Below are positions 1-8,047 of a stretch of DNA of 64,000 nt, piece by piece. The stretch comes from Streptomyces filamentosus (GTDB lineage: Bacteria; Actinomycetota; Actinomycetes; Streptomycetales; Streptomycetaceae), in assembly GCF_014654895.1 (NCBI RefSeq), contig NZ_BNBE01000002.1, positions 1,736,001 to 1,800,000 of the forward strand. Direction: 5' to 3'. The notes beneath the pieces are model-generated. The model was not told where the DNA came from and searched no databases. It saw only the letters and a list, made by a program, of their open reading frames with translations. Position 1 is the first letter of the stretch. Each line of letters begins with the position of its first letter. The translations under genes were made by a program, and so were the position numbers.

Positions 1-1178
1 CCGGCTCGCCCCGGCCGGACCCGTCGCGGTGATCGCCCGGCCACCACGGCTGCTCCACCGCGTCCTCGCGGCCGCACAGCGCGCACCCGGACGAGTGCAT
101 CGGCTCCTCGGCCAGCGACGTGCGCAGCCTGCGCACCGCACCCCACGGCCACACATCGGCCGAACCCTGGGACTGGAGATCATCGGCCCAGCCCAGCGAC
201 AGGCACTGCTCACACAGCCCGACGGGGGAGGAGGCCAGCGGGGCGCCGCGCTGGGCAACGCGCGCCGCCTCACCCTGCCGCCCGCACCACGAGCAGCTCG
301 TCAGCGGCACTTCCACCGGCCGCTGATAAGGCACGGTCGCCGTCGTGGAGACGGTCAGCTCCCGTTCCTCCTCGAACAGCACCCTCCCCTCAACTCCCTG
401 GGCGGACCTGAACAGGCGGACGACCTTACTGCGCCCCGCGAGCGCGAGCCGGGTACGCCAGTGGCCGTACCCGCCCATGTCCAGCACCCGCTGCCGCTCC
501 CCGCGGTCGCGGGCGGCATCGTGAAGGCGCTGTTCGGCCTTGCGCTGCTCGAGCGGATCGTCCAGGCGCGGACGGAGTTCCACGGCGAGATCGACGTGCA
601 GCAGCGACTCCCGGGCGGGATCGGCGTAGGCGCCCACCGCGCGGATCTCCTTGACCCACCACAGCGTCGCATCGGGATCAGCGTTGACCGCCCGGGCAGC
701 CTTGACGACCTTGGCGGCCAGCGCATCGGCGTTCTTGCGGGTGGACGGCCTGCGGCCAGAGGCGTGGGCCAGGCTCCGCCCCGCAGGGGTCAGCGTCCAG
801 GTCCGGTAGTCGTGGTACTCGCAGTCCTCGGTGCGGCAGTCGTAGCAGTGCTGGGGCTGGTCGAGGTCCTCGGGCGCGGGTCAGGTACCCGGCGCCGACG
901 AGGGCGGCCAGCAGCGCCAGGCAACGCTCCCGGTCCAGGTGCACGGCACGCTGGGCGTCCTGGACGCGCACTCCGAAGGAGTCGCCACGCTTGAGCAGGT
1001 CGCGGATCTCGCGCGTGGCATGGCCCAGCAGCGGAGCATCCAGGTCCACAACCCGCTCGCCCTCCTGACCCCCGATGCCGCCGAGCGCCATCAGGGCGGG
1101 TCCGCTGTCCCCGTCCTCCCGGGCGTACCGGCCCGCCACCTCCGCGAGGAGACCCCTTAGATCCTCCAGACCCTCCAC
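1..1178 (-). pseudogene. Cys-rich hypothetical protein, frameshifted, left-truncated by window
   Basis: A GTG at 1178 follows AAGGAG by 4-5 nt. The N-terminal frame (to about 884) reads as a helical segment rich in Leu and Arg. A different frame (+1 relative to the first) is clearly coding from about 880 to base 1: it keeps protein-like composition and holds the CxxC-type pairs HCYDC, CSWCGR, CEQC and CALCGRE. Neither frame alone is a sensible protein, so one indel lies near 871-885. It may be a real mutation or a sequence error. The paired cysteines suggest zinc binding. I do not recognise the family. The 3' end lies outside the window. Confidence 0.6.
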
Positions 1179-1600
1179 GGAACTCCTTCTCTCGGCCCGC
1201 TGCCGCACGAGAAGCCGCTGTTCAACTTCTGCCGCCCCGAGACTATCGGCAGGAACACCGGGCGGCCGGCCCCGGACCGGGGTCTCCACCGTGTACCTCG
1301 ATCCGGTGCCCGCACAGGTTGACCAGGGCCACGAGCATCGTCGCCGCGCTGATGCCCGGCTCCGCCCTCTCCCCGCGCTCCTCCACACTCGCCTCGGGGT
1401 CCAGGTTCGTAGACGACCACGTCCCGAGCGTAGGCAGCCCCGCAGGGCGGGCAGGGAGGAATCGCGGAACTGCTCCGCGCAACGCGCTGCCCGGCCGGAT
1501 GAACTCGCGGAAGAATCTGTGTCGGTGTGGGGTCCGGCCGTCCCGCAAGGGTGAGGAGAGGGCATCGGGCCCGATCCCGCCCGGCGAACGGACTCGGCTG
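1179..1600. other. intergenic region without convincing gene
   Basis: Spacer between the leftward gene starting at 1178 and the rightward small gene at 1601. Open frames exist on both strands, as expected at this GC content, but none combines a ribosome binding site with protein-like composition. Confidence 0.5.
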
Positions 1601-1744
1601 ATGAACATCTACTCGGTGGTGGCGATGGTGGTGGGAGGGATCGCGGGCTGCGGCCTGTGGGCCGCGGGCGCGTCGCCCGCGGAGGCCTTCGGCGGCGCCG
1701 TGGCGGCGACCCTGCTCGCCGACCACCTGCTGGAGCGCCCGTGA
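1601..1744 (+). CDS. small hydrophobic membrane peptide (47 aa)
   Basis: The ATG at 1601 opens a 47-residue frame made mostly of Ala, Gly, Val and Leu. It has one or two short membrane-spanning stretches (VVAMVVGGIAGCGLW near residues 6-20, then an Ala-rich stretch). Its stop overlaps the next start as GTGA, which implies translational coupling to the 450-residue regulator-like gene. The ribosome binding site is weak. Function unknown. The overlap and membrane character make it more likely real than chance. Confidence 0.5.
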   Translation: MNIYSVVAMVVGGIAGCGLWAAGASPAEAFGGAVAATLLADHLLERP

Positions 1745-3093
1745 AGAGCCCCGCTCACCCCGTCGCCGCGCCCGCGTCGTCTCAGGAGTGCGACTGGGCG
1801 CCCCTGCTCACGGCTGCCCTTGGCCGCTCCTGCTCCTCCTGCCGCCCCCGCGACCGGCAGCGCGGCCCGAGCGCCCGGCGCTGGCTGGAGGCCACCGCGG
1901 CCCCCGACACCCGGCGCCTGGCCCTCGCCTGCACCCTGGTCGGGTACGAGGAGCACACCGCCACGGTCGAGCTGGCGGCCGCTCTCGTCCGCCGGGCCCG
2001 ACTGCGCGCCCAGCAGCTCTTCCCCTACGGCATCGGCCCGGTCCTCGGCGACCTCACGCTTCCCGCCGACGGGGGAGGAGACATGCTGCGCGCCCTCACC
2101 GACGTCATCGAGAGCATCTTCACCCGCCGCCGCCCGCCCCGCACGTACCCCCTGTGCCCGCGCGGGAGCACGGACGGCACCGGATGCGGCCGCGACCCCT
2201 TCGGGCGCCGGCTGCACGACCACTGCCGCACCCCCACCGGGCCGGTGCCCGCCTGGCGCGCGAAGTCCTGGGCCGCGTGGAGCTGGCGCACCGCCCGTGC
2301 CGTGGACCACCTGCCTGACCATCTCCTGCAGCACCGGCGCCCCCAGCCCGTGGACGTGAGGTCCCTCGGCCGCATCGAGGCGGGCATGATCGGCCCCATC
2401 ATCCTGGTGATCGGCCGCGACGGACCCGCCCAGCGCGCCCGCGCCTCCAGCAGCGCGCTGACCACTCTGGTCCTGGAGCTCAAGCCCGCCGACATGGACG
2501 GCCGGGCCGCTCTCTTCCGGCTCCACGACCACCTGAAGATGCCGCCCCGCGGCCCCCATGTGTGGGGGTGGCGCGGCTACGCGCCGCGCTCGCTGTTCGC
2601 CGCCGCCCTCCAGGCCCGCCACGCCTCGCTCCACCACGGCCCGGACGACGTCCTCGTCGAGAACCTGACCCGCTACCTCGACCTCGACCGCCCGCGCCGG
2701 CGCGTCGCCCAGGGACTGCTGGAAGAGGGCTGGGACGAGCAGGTGCGCACCAACGAGGAGCTCGAGACCCGGTTGCGCGCCGCCGTCCACTCCGCGACCA
2801 CGGCGGACACCGAGCTGTGGGAGCGCACCGTCCGCCGGCGGCGGGTGGTCCGGCTGGACGACGCCGACCTCATCGCAGGCGCCGCCGACACGGACCCGGG
2901 GCTCAAGGAGGAGGTTGACACCGTGCTGGCCAAGCTCACCCCCGACGAGCTGGCGGTCGCCCGCTGCTACGCGCAGACCGGCTTGACCTGGAAGCAGGCC
3001 GCGCTGAAGACCGGACAGGAGGAGGCGATGGGCGAGACCGTGCGCCGCAAGCTCAAGCGGCAGGGCAAGGAGTACCTGCGCAGGCGGCAGTAG
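1741..3093 (+). CDS. 450-aa protein with sigma region 4-like C-terminal helix-turn-helix
   Basis: Start GTG at 1741, overlapping the upstream stop by four bases. The N-terminal 380 residues match no family I recognise and hold scattered Cys/Trp residues. The last ~55 residues (from KLTPDELAVARCYAQTGL) look like sigma-70 region 4 or a LuxR-type helix-turn-helix: a Leu-rich first helix, then LTWKQAALKTG, then a basic recognition helix ending in a RRKLKRQGKEYLRRR tail. A DNA-binding role is inferred from this tail only. It is probably co-transcribed with the 1601 gene and stands upstream of other small regulators. It could be a plasmid or ICE regulator. Confidence 0.75.
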   Translation: MKSPAHPVAAPASSQECDWAPLLTAALGRSCSSCRPRDRQRGPSARRWLEATAAPDTRRLALACTLVGYEEHTATVELAAALVRRARLRAQQLFPYGIGPVLGDLTLPADGGGDMLRALTDVIESIFTRRRPPRTYPLCPRGSTDGTGCGRDPFGRRLHDHCRTPTGPVPAWRAKSWAAWSWRTARAVDHLPDHLLQHRRPQPVDVRSLGRIEAGMIGPIILVIGRDGPAQRARASSSALTTLVLELKPADMDGRAALFRLHDHLKMPPRGPHVWGWRGYAPRSLFAAALQARHASLHHGPDDVLVENLTRYLDLDRPRRRVAQGLLEEGWDEQVRTNEELETRLRAAVHSATTADTELWERTVRRRRVVRLDDADLIAGAADTDPGLKEEVDTVLAKLTPDELAVARCYAQTGLTWKQAALKTGQEEAMGETVRRKLKRQGKEYLRRRQ

Positions 3094-3180
3094 CCCGCCC
3101 TACGCCGCACGCCGGGCTGGTCGGCGCCCTCAGGGGTGTCGACCGCCGGATGCCGCGACGCAGAGAACCCATCTCCAGCT

Positions 3181-3216
3181 ATTGCGATAGTCGCAATTTG
3201 TTGCGACTATCGCAAT
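3181..3216 (+). promoter_or_regulatory. promoter fully covered by two tandem palindromic operators; leaderless start
   Basis: TTGCGA-TAG-TCGCAA (3182-3196) and TTGCGA-CTA-TCGCAA (3201-3215) are each palindromic, and together they form a larger inverted repeat. TTGCGA at 3182-3187 can serve as -35. GACTAT at 3205-3210 can serve as -10, with a 17-bp spacer. The predicted start point is the A of the ATG at 3217, so the mRNA would be leaderless. A dimeric repressor bound here would block the promoter completely. Confidence 0.7.
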
Positions 3217-3633
3217 ATGCATCCGATTGCTGAACTCGCCGCCCTGATCCACCCGATGCCCGCTCCGGGCACCCCCGACCCGGACGACATCCTCGCCGAC
3301 ATGCGCGAGGACGTGGACCGCAAGCGCAAGGAGTACGCGGACGACCTCGAAGCCACCGCCTTCGGCACCGACACCGACCCGCTCATCGTGGCCCTCCAGA
3401 AGGCCAAGACCGAGAAGGAGGAGGCAGACCGGCGCATCCGCAACCTCCTGGCCTACGCCCGGGAGTTCCACCCCCCGCGCCGCTACTCCCTCAACGAGCT
3501 CGGTGAAGCCTCCGGCTACACCTTCTCCGGCGTGCGCACCGCCTACGGGGACCAGGAGATCGCGCAGGTCCAGGGCGAGATCGGCCGCACCCCCCGGCGC
3601 ATCGCTGACGAGCGCGAGGGGGAGACCACGTGA
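3217..3633 (+). CDS. 138-aa coiled, putative HTH regulator
   Basis: The ATG at 3217 is chosen because it follows a promoter/operator immediately, predicting a leaderless transcript. Residues ~25-80 are rich in Glu, Lys, Arg and Asp and read as a long helix. Residues ~85-118 (YSLNELGEASGYTFSGVRTAYG) resemble a helix-turn-helix. The protein may bind the twin palindrome at its own promoter; that is an inference from position. Its stop overlaps the next gene as GTGA, so it is coupled to the GntR-type gene. No named family recognised. Confidence 0.75.
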   Translation: MHPIAELAALIHPMPAPGTPDPDDILADMREDVDRKRKEYADDLEATAFGTDTDPLIVALQKAKTEKEEADRRIRNLLAYAREFHPPRRYSLNELGEASGYTFSGVRTAYGDQEIAQVQGEIGRTPRRIADEREGETT

Positions 3634-4046
3634 CGCAGCTCCAGACCAGCACGCCGCCGCCCACGAGAGCGCACCACGGCAGGCACCCCTCCCTGCCGCC
3701 CTTCCTGGAGGCAGCCGCCGACCTCCGCCGGCAGATCGACTCCGGTCACCTCCCGCCCGGCCACCGGCTTCCCCCTCTCCGCGAGATGGCCGGGCACTAC
3801 GGCATCTGCATCGCGACCGCCCGGTCCGCCCTGAAAGTCCTTCAAGACGAAGGCCTGGTGTACACCCGGCAGGGCCGAGGCTCCTTCGTCGCAGCGCCGC
3901 CGACCGCCGAAGACACAGCCACCGCAGACCCCTGCGAGTGCGCGACCCTGGGACGCCGAATCGACGAGCTCACCAACGCCGTTCGAGACCTGCTGCGCCT
4001 CACACCCCAGAACACCACTGGCCACCAGACGGCACCACAGACCTGA
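3630..4046 (+). CDS. short GntR-family winged-helix regulator
   Basis: A GTG start overlaps the preceding stop (GTGA). Residues ~25-92 show the GntR winged helix: AAADLRRQIDSGHLPPGHRLP, a recognition segment around ATARSALKVLQDEGLV, and the wing YTRQGRGSFVA. The protein stops at 138 residues with only a ~45-residue tail containing CECATLGRRIDEL. It therefore lacks the FadR, HutC or aminotransferase effector domains usual in the family. This minimal form is common on actinobacterial plasmids and integrative elements. Probably a local repressor. Confidence 0.85.
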   Translation: MTQLQTSTPPPTRAHHGRHPSLPPFLEAAADLRRQIDSGHLPPGHRLPPLREMAGHYGICIATARSALKVLQDEGLVYTRQGRGSFVAAPPTAEDTATADPCECATLGRRIDELTNAVRDLLRLTPQNTTGHQTAPQT

Positions 4047-4171
4047 CGGCCCGGAGATCCCCACACCACCACCGCCGGCAGCCACCACTACTACGCTCGA
4101 CCCGACCACGGAGGAAACGCTCCGATGCACACGACACCGCGCGACCACGGCCAGACCGGGAGGGGCGCGTC

Positions 4172-4744
4172 ATGATGAACGCCCACCCAAGTAACACCCC
4201 GGACAGGACAGCACACGCGATGACCGCCGAGCACGCGAAAGCGTGGCTGGCGAGGGATGCGGAGCTGCTGGCCACCCTGTCCTTGGGCGACGACACGTGG
4301 GTCCACCAGAGCCCTGCCGACCTCGTACTCACCCATGGCGTGTTCTGGACACCGTCCCCCTGGCCACACGCCCAACATCCTAAGCGGCTCGGCGAGTGCT
4401 TCGCGGCCGCGCACGAGTGGGCCGACCGCGAGGGCTGGACCTACGTCGAGGGCCTCGTCCTTCTGCCTGAGGTTCCACCCGGCATGCCGCACGTCTTCGA
4501 CCACGCCTGGTGCCTGACCGCGGACGGCACCATCGCCGATCCCGCTGTGCCTGACGGCTGGGCAGGCGGATACCTCGGAGTCCCCTACACAAACGCCTTC
4601 CGCAACGCGATGCCGGAGCGGGCAGGCACAGCGCTGATCACCGCCGGGCCCTTCAGCCGCCTCCCCTACACCAGCCACAACACCGAGATCCTGCGCCACG
4701 GTCTTCCGCCAGGCGCCCTGCACACCACGACCGAGGAGATCTGA
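4172..4744 (+). CDS. phage/plasmid-type hypothetical protein
   Basis: The first ATG at 4172 sits 8 nt after GGGAGG. The 190-residue product has a pattern I associate with conserved hypotheticals of actinophages and plasmids: an aromatic-rich core (CFAAAHEWADREGWTYVEG), then HAWCLTADGTIADPAV and a GVPY segment. The repeated His, Cys, Trp and Asp could form an active site, but no function is established from sequence. It follows the GntR gene on the same strand. Confidence 0.7.
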   Translation: MMNAHPSNTPDRTAHAMTAEHAKAWLARDAELLATLSLGDDTWVHQSPADLVLTHGVFWTPSPWPHAQHPKRLGECFAAAHEWADREGWTYVEGLVLLPEVPPGMPHVFDHAWCLTADGTIADPAVPDGWAGGYLGVPYTNAFRNAMPERAGTALITAGPFSRLPYTSHNTEILRHGLPPGALHTTTEEI

Positions 4745-4890
4745 CCACGCTGGCCACGTCCAAGCTCATCCACAGCGCCGAGAGCACCACCATCGTCGTT
4801 CCGCTCGACCTCGACGTTCCGGGCGAGCGCTGGTGCCCGGACTGCCAGTCCGCGATCCAGGCCCGCACGGGCACCCAGCCAGCCCGCTGA
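4741..4890 (+). CDS. possible 49-aa peptide with one CxxC, CTG start
   Basis: A frame opens at CTG 4741, overlapping the previous stop (CTGA). It encodes 49 residues with a plausible fold-like run (TTIVVPLDLDVPGERW) and one CPDC pair. There is no ATG, GTG or TTG in frame, so the start is doubtful. Codon use is coding-like. It could be a real coupled cistron with a rare CTG start. Confidence 0.35.
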   Translation: MTTLATSKLIHSAESTTIVVPLDLDVPGERWCPDCQSAIQARTGTQPAR

Positions 4891-5139
4891 CGGCGCCGCC
4901 ACACAGGTCGGGACAGAGCTCTATGCCCACCACGCCGGCCCTGTCCTCTTCGGCACCACAGCCGCCGATGTGGTCTGCATCGGGAGCCCGATCTGGATCG
5001 CTGGGGCCTGACTGCGGCCGCCCCACCATCTCCGCCCTCCGGCGGACACCCGCGAAGACCACCGAACACCGCCGGTGAGGAACTATGTACCTGGCCCTCG
5101 GCGTACGCAGTAAGGGCCGCGACAGCGAAAGGGGAGGGC

Positions 5140-5349
5140 ATGCTGAATACCCCAGACGGTGCGAGCATTCCGGCCGACGCATCCGCGCTTCGCGCTCCTG
5201 GCCGCCGCGATCACCGCGAGTCCCCCGCCGAGCGGACGCTCTTGGCCCAGCTGGAACGCTTCATCGCTCAGGAGAGCCAACGGCGACGCGACGGCACCAA
5301 GGGATGGAAGTACCGCTCGGCGTATGAGCTCGCCAAGGGCCTCGCGTAG
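5140..5349 (+). CDS. small hypothetical protein (69 aa)
   Basis: The ATG at 5140 follows GGGGAGG by 4 nt, a strong site. The product is hydrophilic. Its C-terminal half (AERTLLAQLERFIAQESQRR then GWKYRSAYELA) looks like one or two amphipathic helices. Function unknown. A frameshifted coding-like trace runs antisense over the 3' part, which lowers confidence somewhat. Confidence 0.5.
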   Translation: MLNTPDGASIPADASALRAPGRRDHRESPAERTLLAQLERFIAQESQRRRDGTKGWKYRSAYELAKGLA

Positions 5350-5672
5350 GAGGGTCTCGGCGTCGGCGGCCCGGCGCCGGAAGTCGGCTTCTCCTCGGCG
5401 ACCCGCTGATGGTCGTCCCATCCCAGGTCCGGCTCGATCTGCCAGCGCCGGGCCGCGGCGTCCGCCATGCGCCGGTCCTCGGCCCACTCGGCCGCCGCGC
5501 ACAGGTGCGGCACGGGGCCGCGGCGGCCCGGCGAGGATCCGCTGGTGGCCGGTCAAGAGCGCGGCGGTGGCCTGTGGCGGCCTGGAAAATAGCGAACAAT
5601 ATACGCAATTTCCGGTGCTGCGGTACGTGGCTTCTGGCCTGTCTTCCTCAGCCGGGGCGGGCCCCGCGCGGG

Positions 5673-7016
5673 TCACCGGCGTTCGGCTTTCGGGTCCGGG
5701 ATGCGGTAGACCGCGGTGGAGGGAGCCAGGGGAAGGTCGGGGCGGATCCGGGTTCGGCGGAAGAACCGGCGCTCCCGGGTGAACGTGACGCCCTCGACCG
5801 CACCGTCCTTGTAGACTGGACCGACGAGCTTGCCGGTGCTGTCGCGGATCCCGATCCGCTTCCCCGGGCTCCAGAACGCCCGGCGGAACGTGCCGTACAT
5901 GAGCGGGCCACGGCTTGTGGCCGGCGCCGAGCGCGGCTCGGACGGCTCCTCGGGCGGCGGGGTGAAGTCCAGGACCCGCACGGCGTGGAAGGCACCCGCG
6001 CGGCCTGCTTCGCTCGCGGCGATCCTCCCCAGGGCGCTGCGCGACATCGGCCGCAGTCCGGGGTCGGGCAGTACGGGCGGGGGCGTCCACCGGCCGAAGG
6101 CGAGCTGCGCGGCGTACCCGTACAGGGCGCGGCCGGCGGCGTGGTCGCCGTACGCGGCCGACTGCAGCGCCCAGCTCCGTGCGCCGTCGTCGTTGAGAGA
6201 GGACAGGAGCAGGAACCCGGACGTGGTGTCGATCCGTCCGTCAGGCCGGGCCGCGAGCAGAGCGCCGAGGACGGCCGGTTGCGGCCCTGCGCACAGGCCG
6301 GCGTCGATGAGCGCGGCGAGCTCGTCGTCATCGGCCTCGAGGGCGTGGAGGGTGACGGGTTCGTGGACGACGAGCGACCAGGGGGCCGGCAGCCGCAGGG
6401 CGGCGCGGGTCTGCTCGTCGAGCGGGGCGGTGGTGGCCACGTCCAGGGCGAGGTCGGCGGGCACCAGGTGTGCGGCGGCGAGATAGGCCGCCGTGCCGGT
6501 CAGGGTGCGAACCCACCGAGGGAACCTCTCGCGCGGGTCCTGGTAGTCGCTGGCGCGGAAGTCGTTCTCGTCCAGCAGGCCGGATCGCACCGCACCGACG
6601 TCCGCGGGCACCAGCCCGGTCAGGTCGGCGGGCAGGCGGCGGTGGATGCGGGCGTAGCGCCGTTCACGCTTCCAGTCCGCGTGCCGGGTCGCCAGCACCT
6701 CCGCGGCGACGTCGATGACGACGTCGCCCGGCCCGGCCACCGCCAGGACCGCCTGCGTCTCGTGCGGGAGCTGTTCCCAGCCGATGTCGTACTCGGCCGC
6801 GAGCTGCTGCGCGACGCCGCACTCCGCGACGACCCGCCGCCACAGGATGCCCAGCTGCTCGTCCCAGGAGCCCGTCCTGCCTGATCCCCTGTGGGAGCCG
6901 AGCAGGAACTGCTTCCACGGGCCCGTGCCCATGTCGGCCACGTCGAACCGGCCGGCACGGGCACCGGGCAAGGCCGGACGGGCGAAGGCGGTGTCGAGGA
7001 GACGCTGGACGCTCAT
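5673..7016 (-). CDS. 447-aa hypothetical protein
   Basis: A long leftward frame starting ATG 7016 with weak ribosome binding signals. It has no signal peptide or membrane segment. The C-terminal ~70 residues form a distinct basic module (GTFRRAFWSPGKRIG, then KDGAVEGVTFTRERRFFRRT) that looks like a small beta-rich nucleic-acid or protein-binding domain. I do not recognise the family. It stands alone between the rightward regulatory block and a gene-poor stretch. Confidence 0.75.
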   Translation of the reverse strand: MSVQRLLDTAFARPALPGARAGRFDVADMGTGPWKQFLLGSHRGSGRTGSWDEQLGILWRRVVAECGVAQQLAAEYDIGWEQLPHETQAVLAVAGPGDVVIDVAAEVLATRHADWKRERRYARIHRRLPADLTGLVPADVGAVRSGLLDENDFRASDYQDPRERFPRWVRTLTGTAAYLAAAHLVPADLALDVATTAPLDEQTRAALRLPAPWSLVVHEPVTLHALEADDDELAALIDAGLCAGPQPAVLGALLAARPDGRIDTTSGFLLLSSLNDDGARSWALQSAAYGDHAAGRALYGYAAQLAFGRWTPPPVLPDPGLRPMSRSALGRIAASEAGRAGAFHAVRVLDFTPPPEEPSEPRSAPATSRGPLMYGTFRRAFWSPGKRIGIRDSTGKLVGPVYKDGAVEGVTFTRERRFFRRTRIRPDLPLAPSTAVYRIPDPKAERR

Positions 7017-7454
7017 ACCGGGTCAACGACTCCGGCGGCCGGAGGTACCGGAGGGGCGTATGGCAGTGGGACGAAGCCGGCGTTGCGTGGGAGCGGCGGG
7101 TGGTCTGGGTGCGTGCCCGGCCCCTCGGGGGAGGACAGCGGCCTATTGGCGTGCGGGGCGACCGTGCGCTGGGGTGTTCGGGCTGGCCAGGATGGTCGTT
7201 CGGTCTGCCGCCCCGCGCGCCCCCTTTGCCTCTGGGTGGGGTGTTCTCTCCGGTCCGCTGTCCCCCGTGCGGGCCGCGCCCGCTTCGGACCCTGGTTCTG
7301 TCGTCCGCCGCCCGTGCCGTCCGCGTTGGTTATACCCGCCTGGCGCCGGCTTCCACGTGGGCCCGCTGTCCGGTGATCAACCTGAGATCAGCCTTCCGAC
7401 CAGCGAGCCCCTGAGTAGCACCGAGCCCGCGACTACTAGGATGGTCAGCGCGAC
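7017..7454. other. gene-poor spacer
   Basis: No frame with a convincing start and composition was found on either strand. It may carry the promoter of the leftward gene starting at 7016. Confidence 0.5.
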
Positions 7455-7697
7455 CTACCATGGTTCCCGCGACCAGAACGCCAGGTACGGGCTCAGCACG
7501 CCGTCTGCCGTCAGAGCCATCAGTACAGTTCCGCCCGAGGCGGCCCCTTCCTCGTCATGCAGCCCGCACAGCACCCATAGAGACATGCCCACCACCGCGG
7601 CCAGGACCGCCGCCGCCCACCCGGGCTTTCCGGTGAACAGCGACAGCTGCCCCCACAGCCCGGCCGCTCCCGAAAGCGCCGACCACTCTGCGCCCAT
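7455..7697 (-). CDS. small membrane protein (80 aa)
   Basis: From the ATG at 7697 the frame encodes a peptide with a clear hydrophobic helix (WAAAVLAAVVGMSLWVLCGL) and a second weaker one near the C-terminus. The layout resembles small two-helix inner-membrane proteins of unknown role. The frame extends upstream without protein-like composition. The ribosome binding site is weak. Confidence 0.45.
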   Translation of the reverse strand: MGAEWSALSGAAGLWGQLSLFTGKPGWAAAVLAAVVGMSLWVLCGLHDEEGAASGGTVLMALTADGVLSPYLAFWSREPW

Positions 7698-7824
7698 ACC
7701 GCGCGCAGGCTCGGCGGCCCGCAGTGGTGCGGGGACTGAAGAGGTTGGACCCTGCGAGGGGGCAGCAGGTCGGGGGAGGGGAGCCCGTCGCGAGCGGTGG
7801 GGCTCGGAGCGGGCCGGTGCTGGC

Positions 7825-8037
7825 TCAGGTCCGCCAGGTGGCGGTGGCGGCGAAGCCCGGGCCGACACCGAGGAGCAGGCCGCGGGCGCCGTCGGCAGGA
7901 GGGGCATCGTGGGTGCGGGAGAGCACGGACAGGACGCCTACGCCGCCCAGGTTCCCGTCTTCGCGCATCGTGGACCAGGTGTGGCGGGTCACCTTGGCCT
8001 TGTCCTCCAGGCCTGGCTCCTGGTCGATTGCGTCCTA
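7825..8037 (-). pseudogene. 3' remnant of a type III polyketide synthase (chalcone synthase-like)
   Basis: Sixty-nine codons end in TGA at 7825-7827 and read as the C-terminus of a chalcone synthase-fold enzyme. MREDGNLGGVGVLSVL carries the Asn of the catalytic triad, and GLLLGVGPGFAATATW matches the conserved GFGPG loop. The frame is closed upstream by TAG at 8035-8037, just before the P450 gene, so only the 3' fifth or so remains. Type III synthases and P450s are paired in Streptomyces pigment operons (rppA with P450mel). Here the remnant points away from the P450, suggesting a rearranged cluster. Confidence 0.65.
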
Positions 8038-8047
8038 GGGTGGGCAC

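Noticed and set aside
29..994. Rightward 321-codon frame at left edge
   Set aside because: Arg/Pro-rich composition typical of a shadow. The opposite strand shows a Cys-patterned protein with a ribosome binding site.
5268..5608. Leftward coding-like traces in several frames (CAAAEWAEDRRMADAA; AETLLREALGELIRR)
   Set aside because: They may be a frameshifted relic, but no single frame has a start and length that make a protein, and they overlap a better rightward gene. Kept only as a note.
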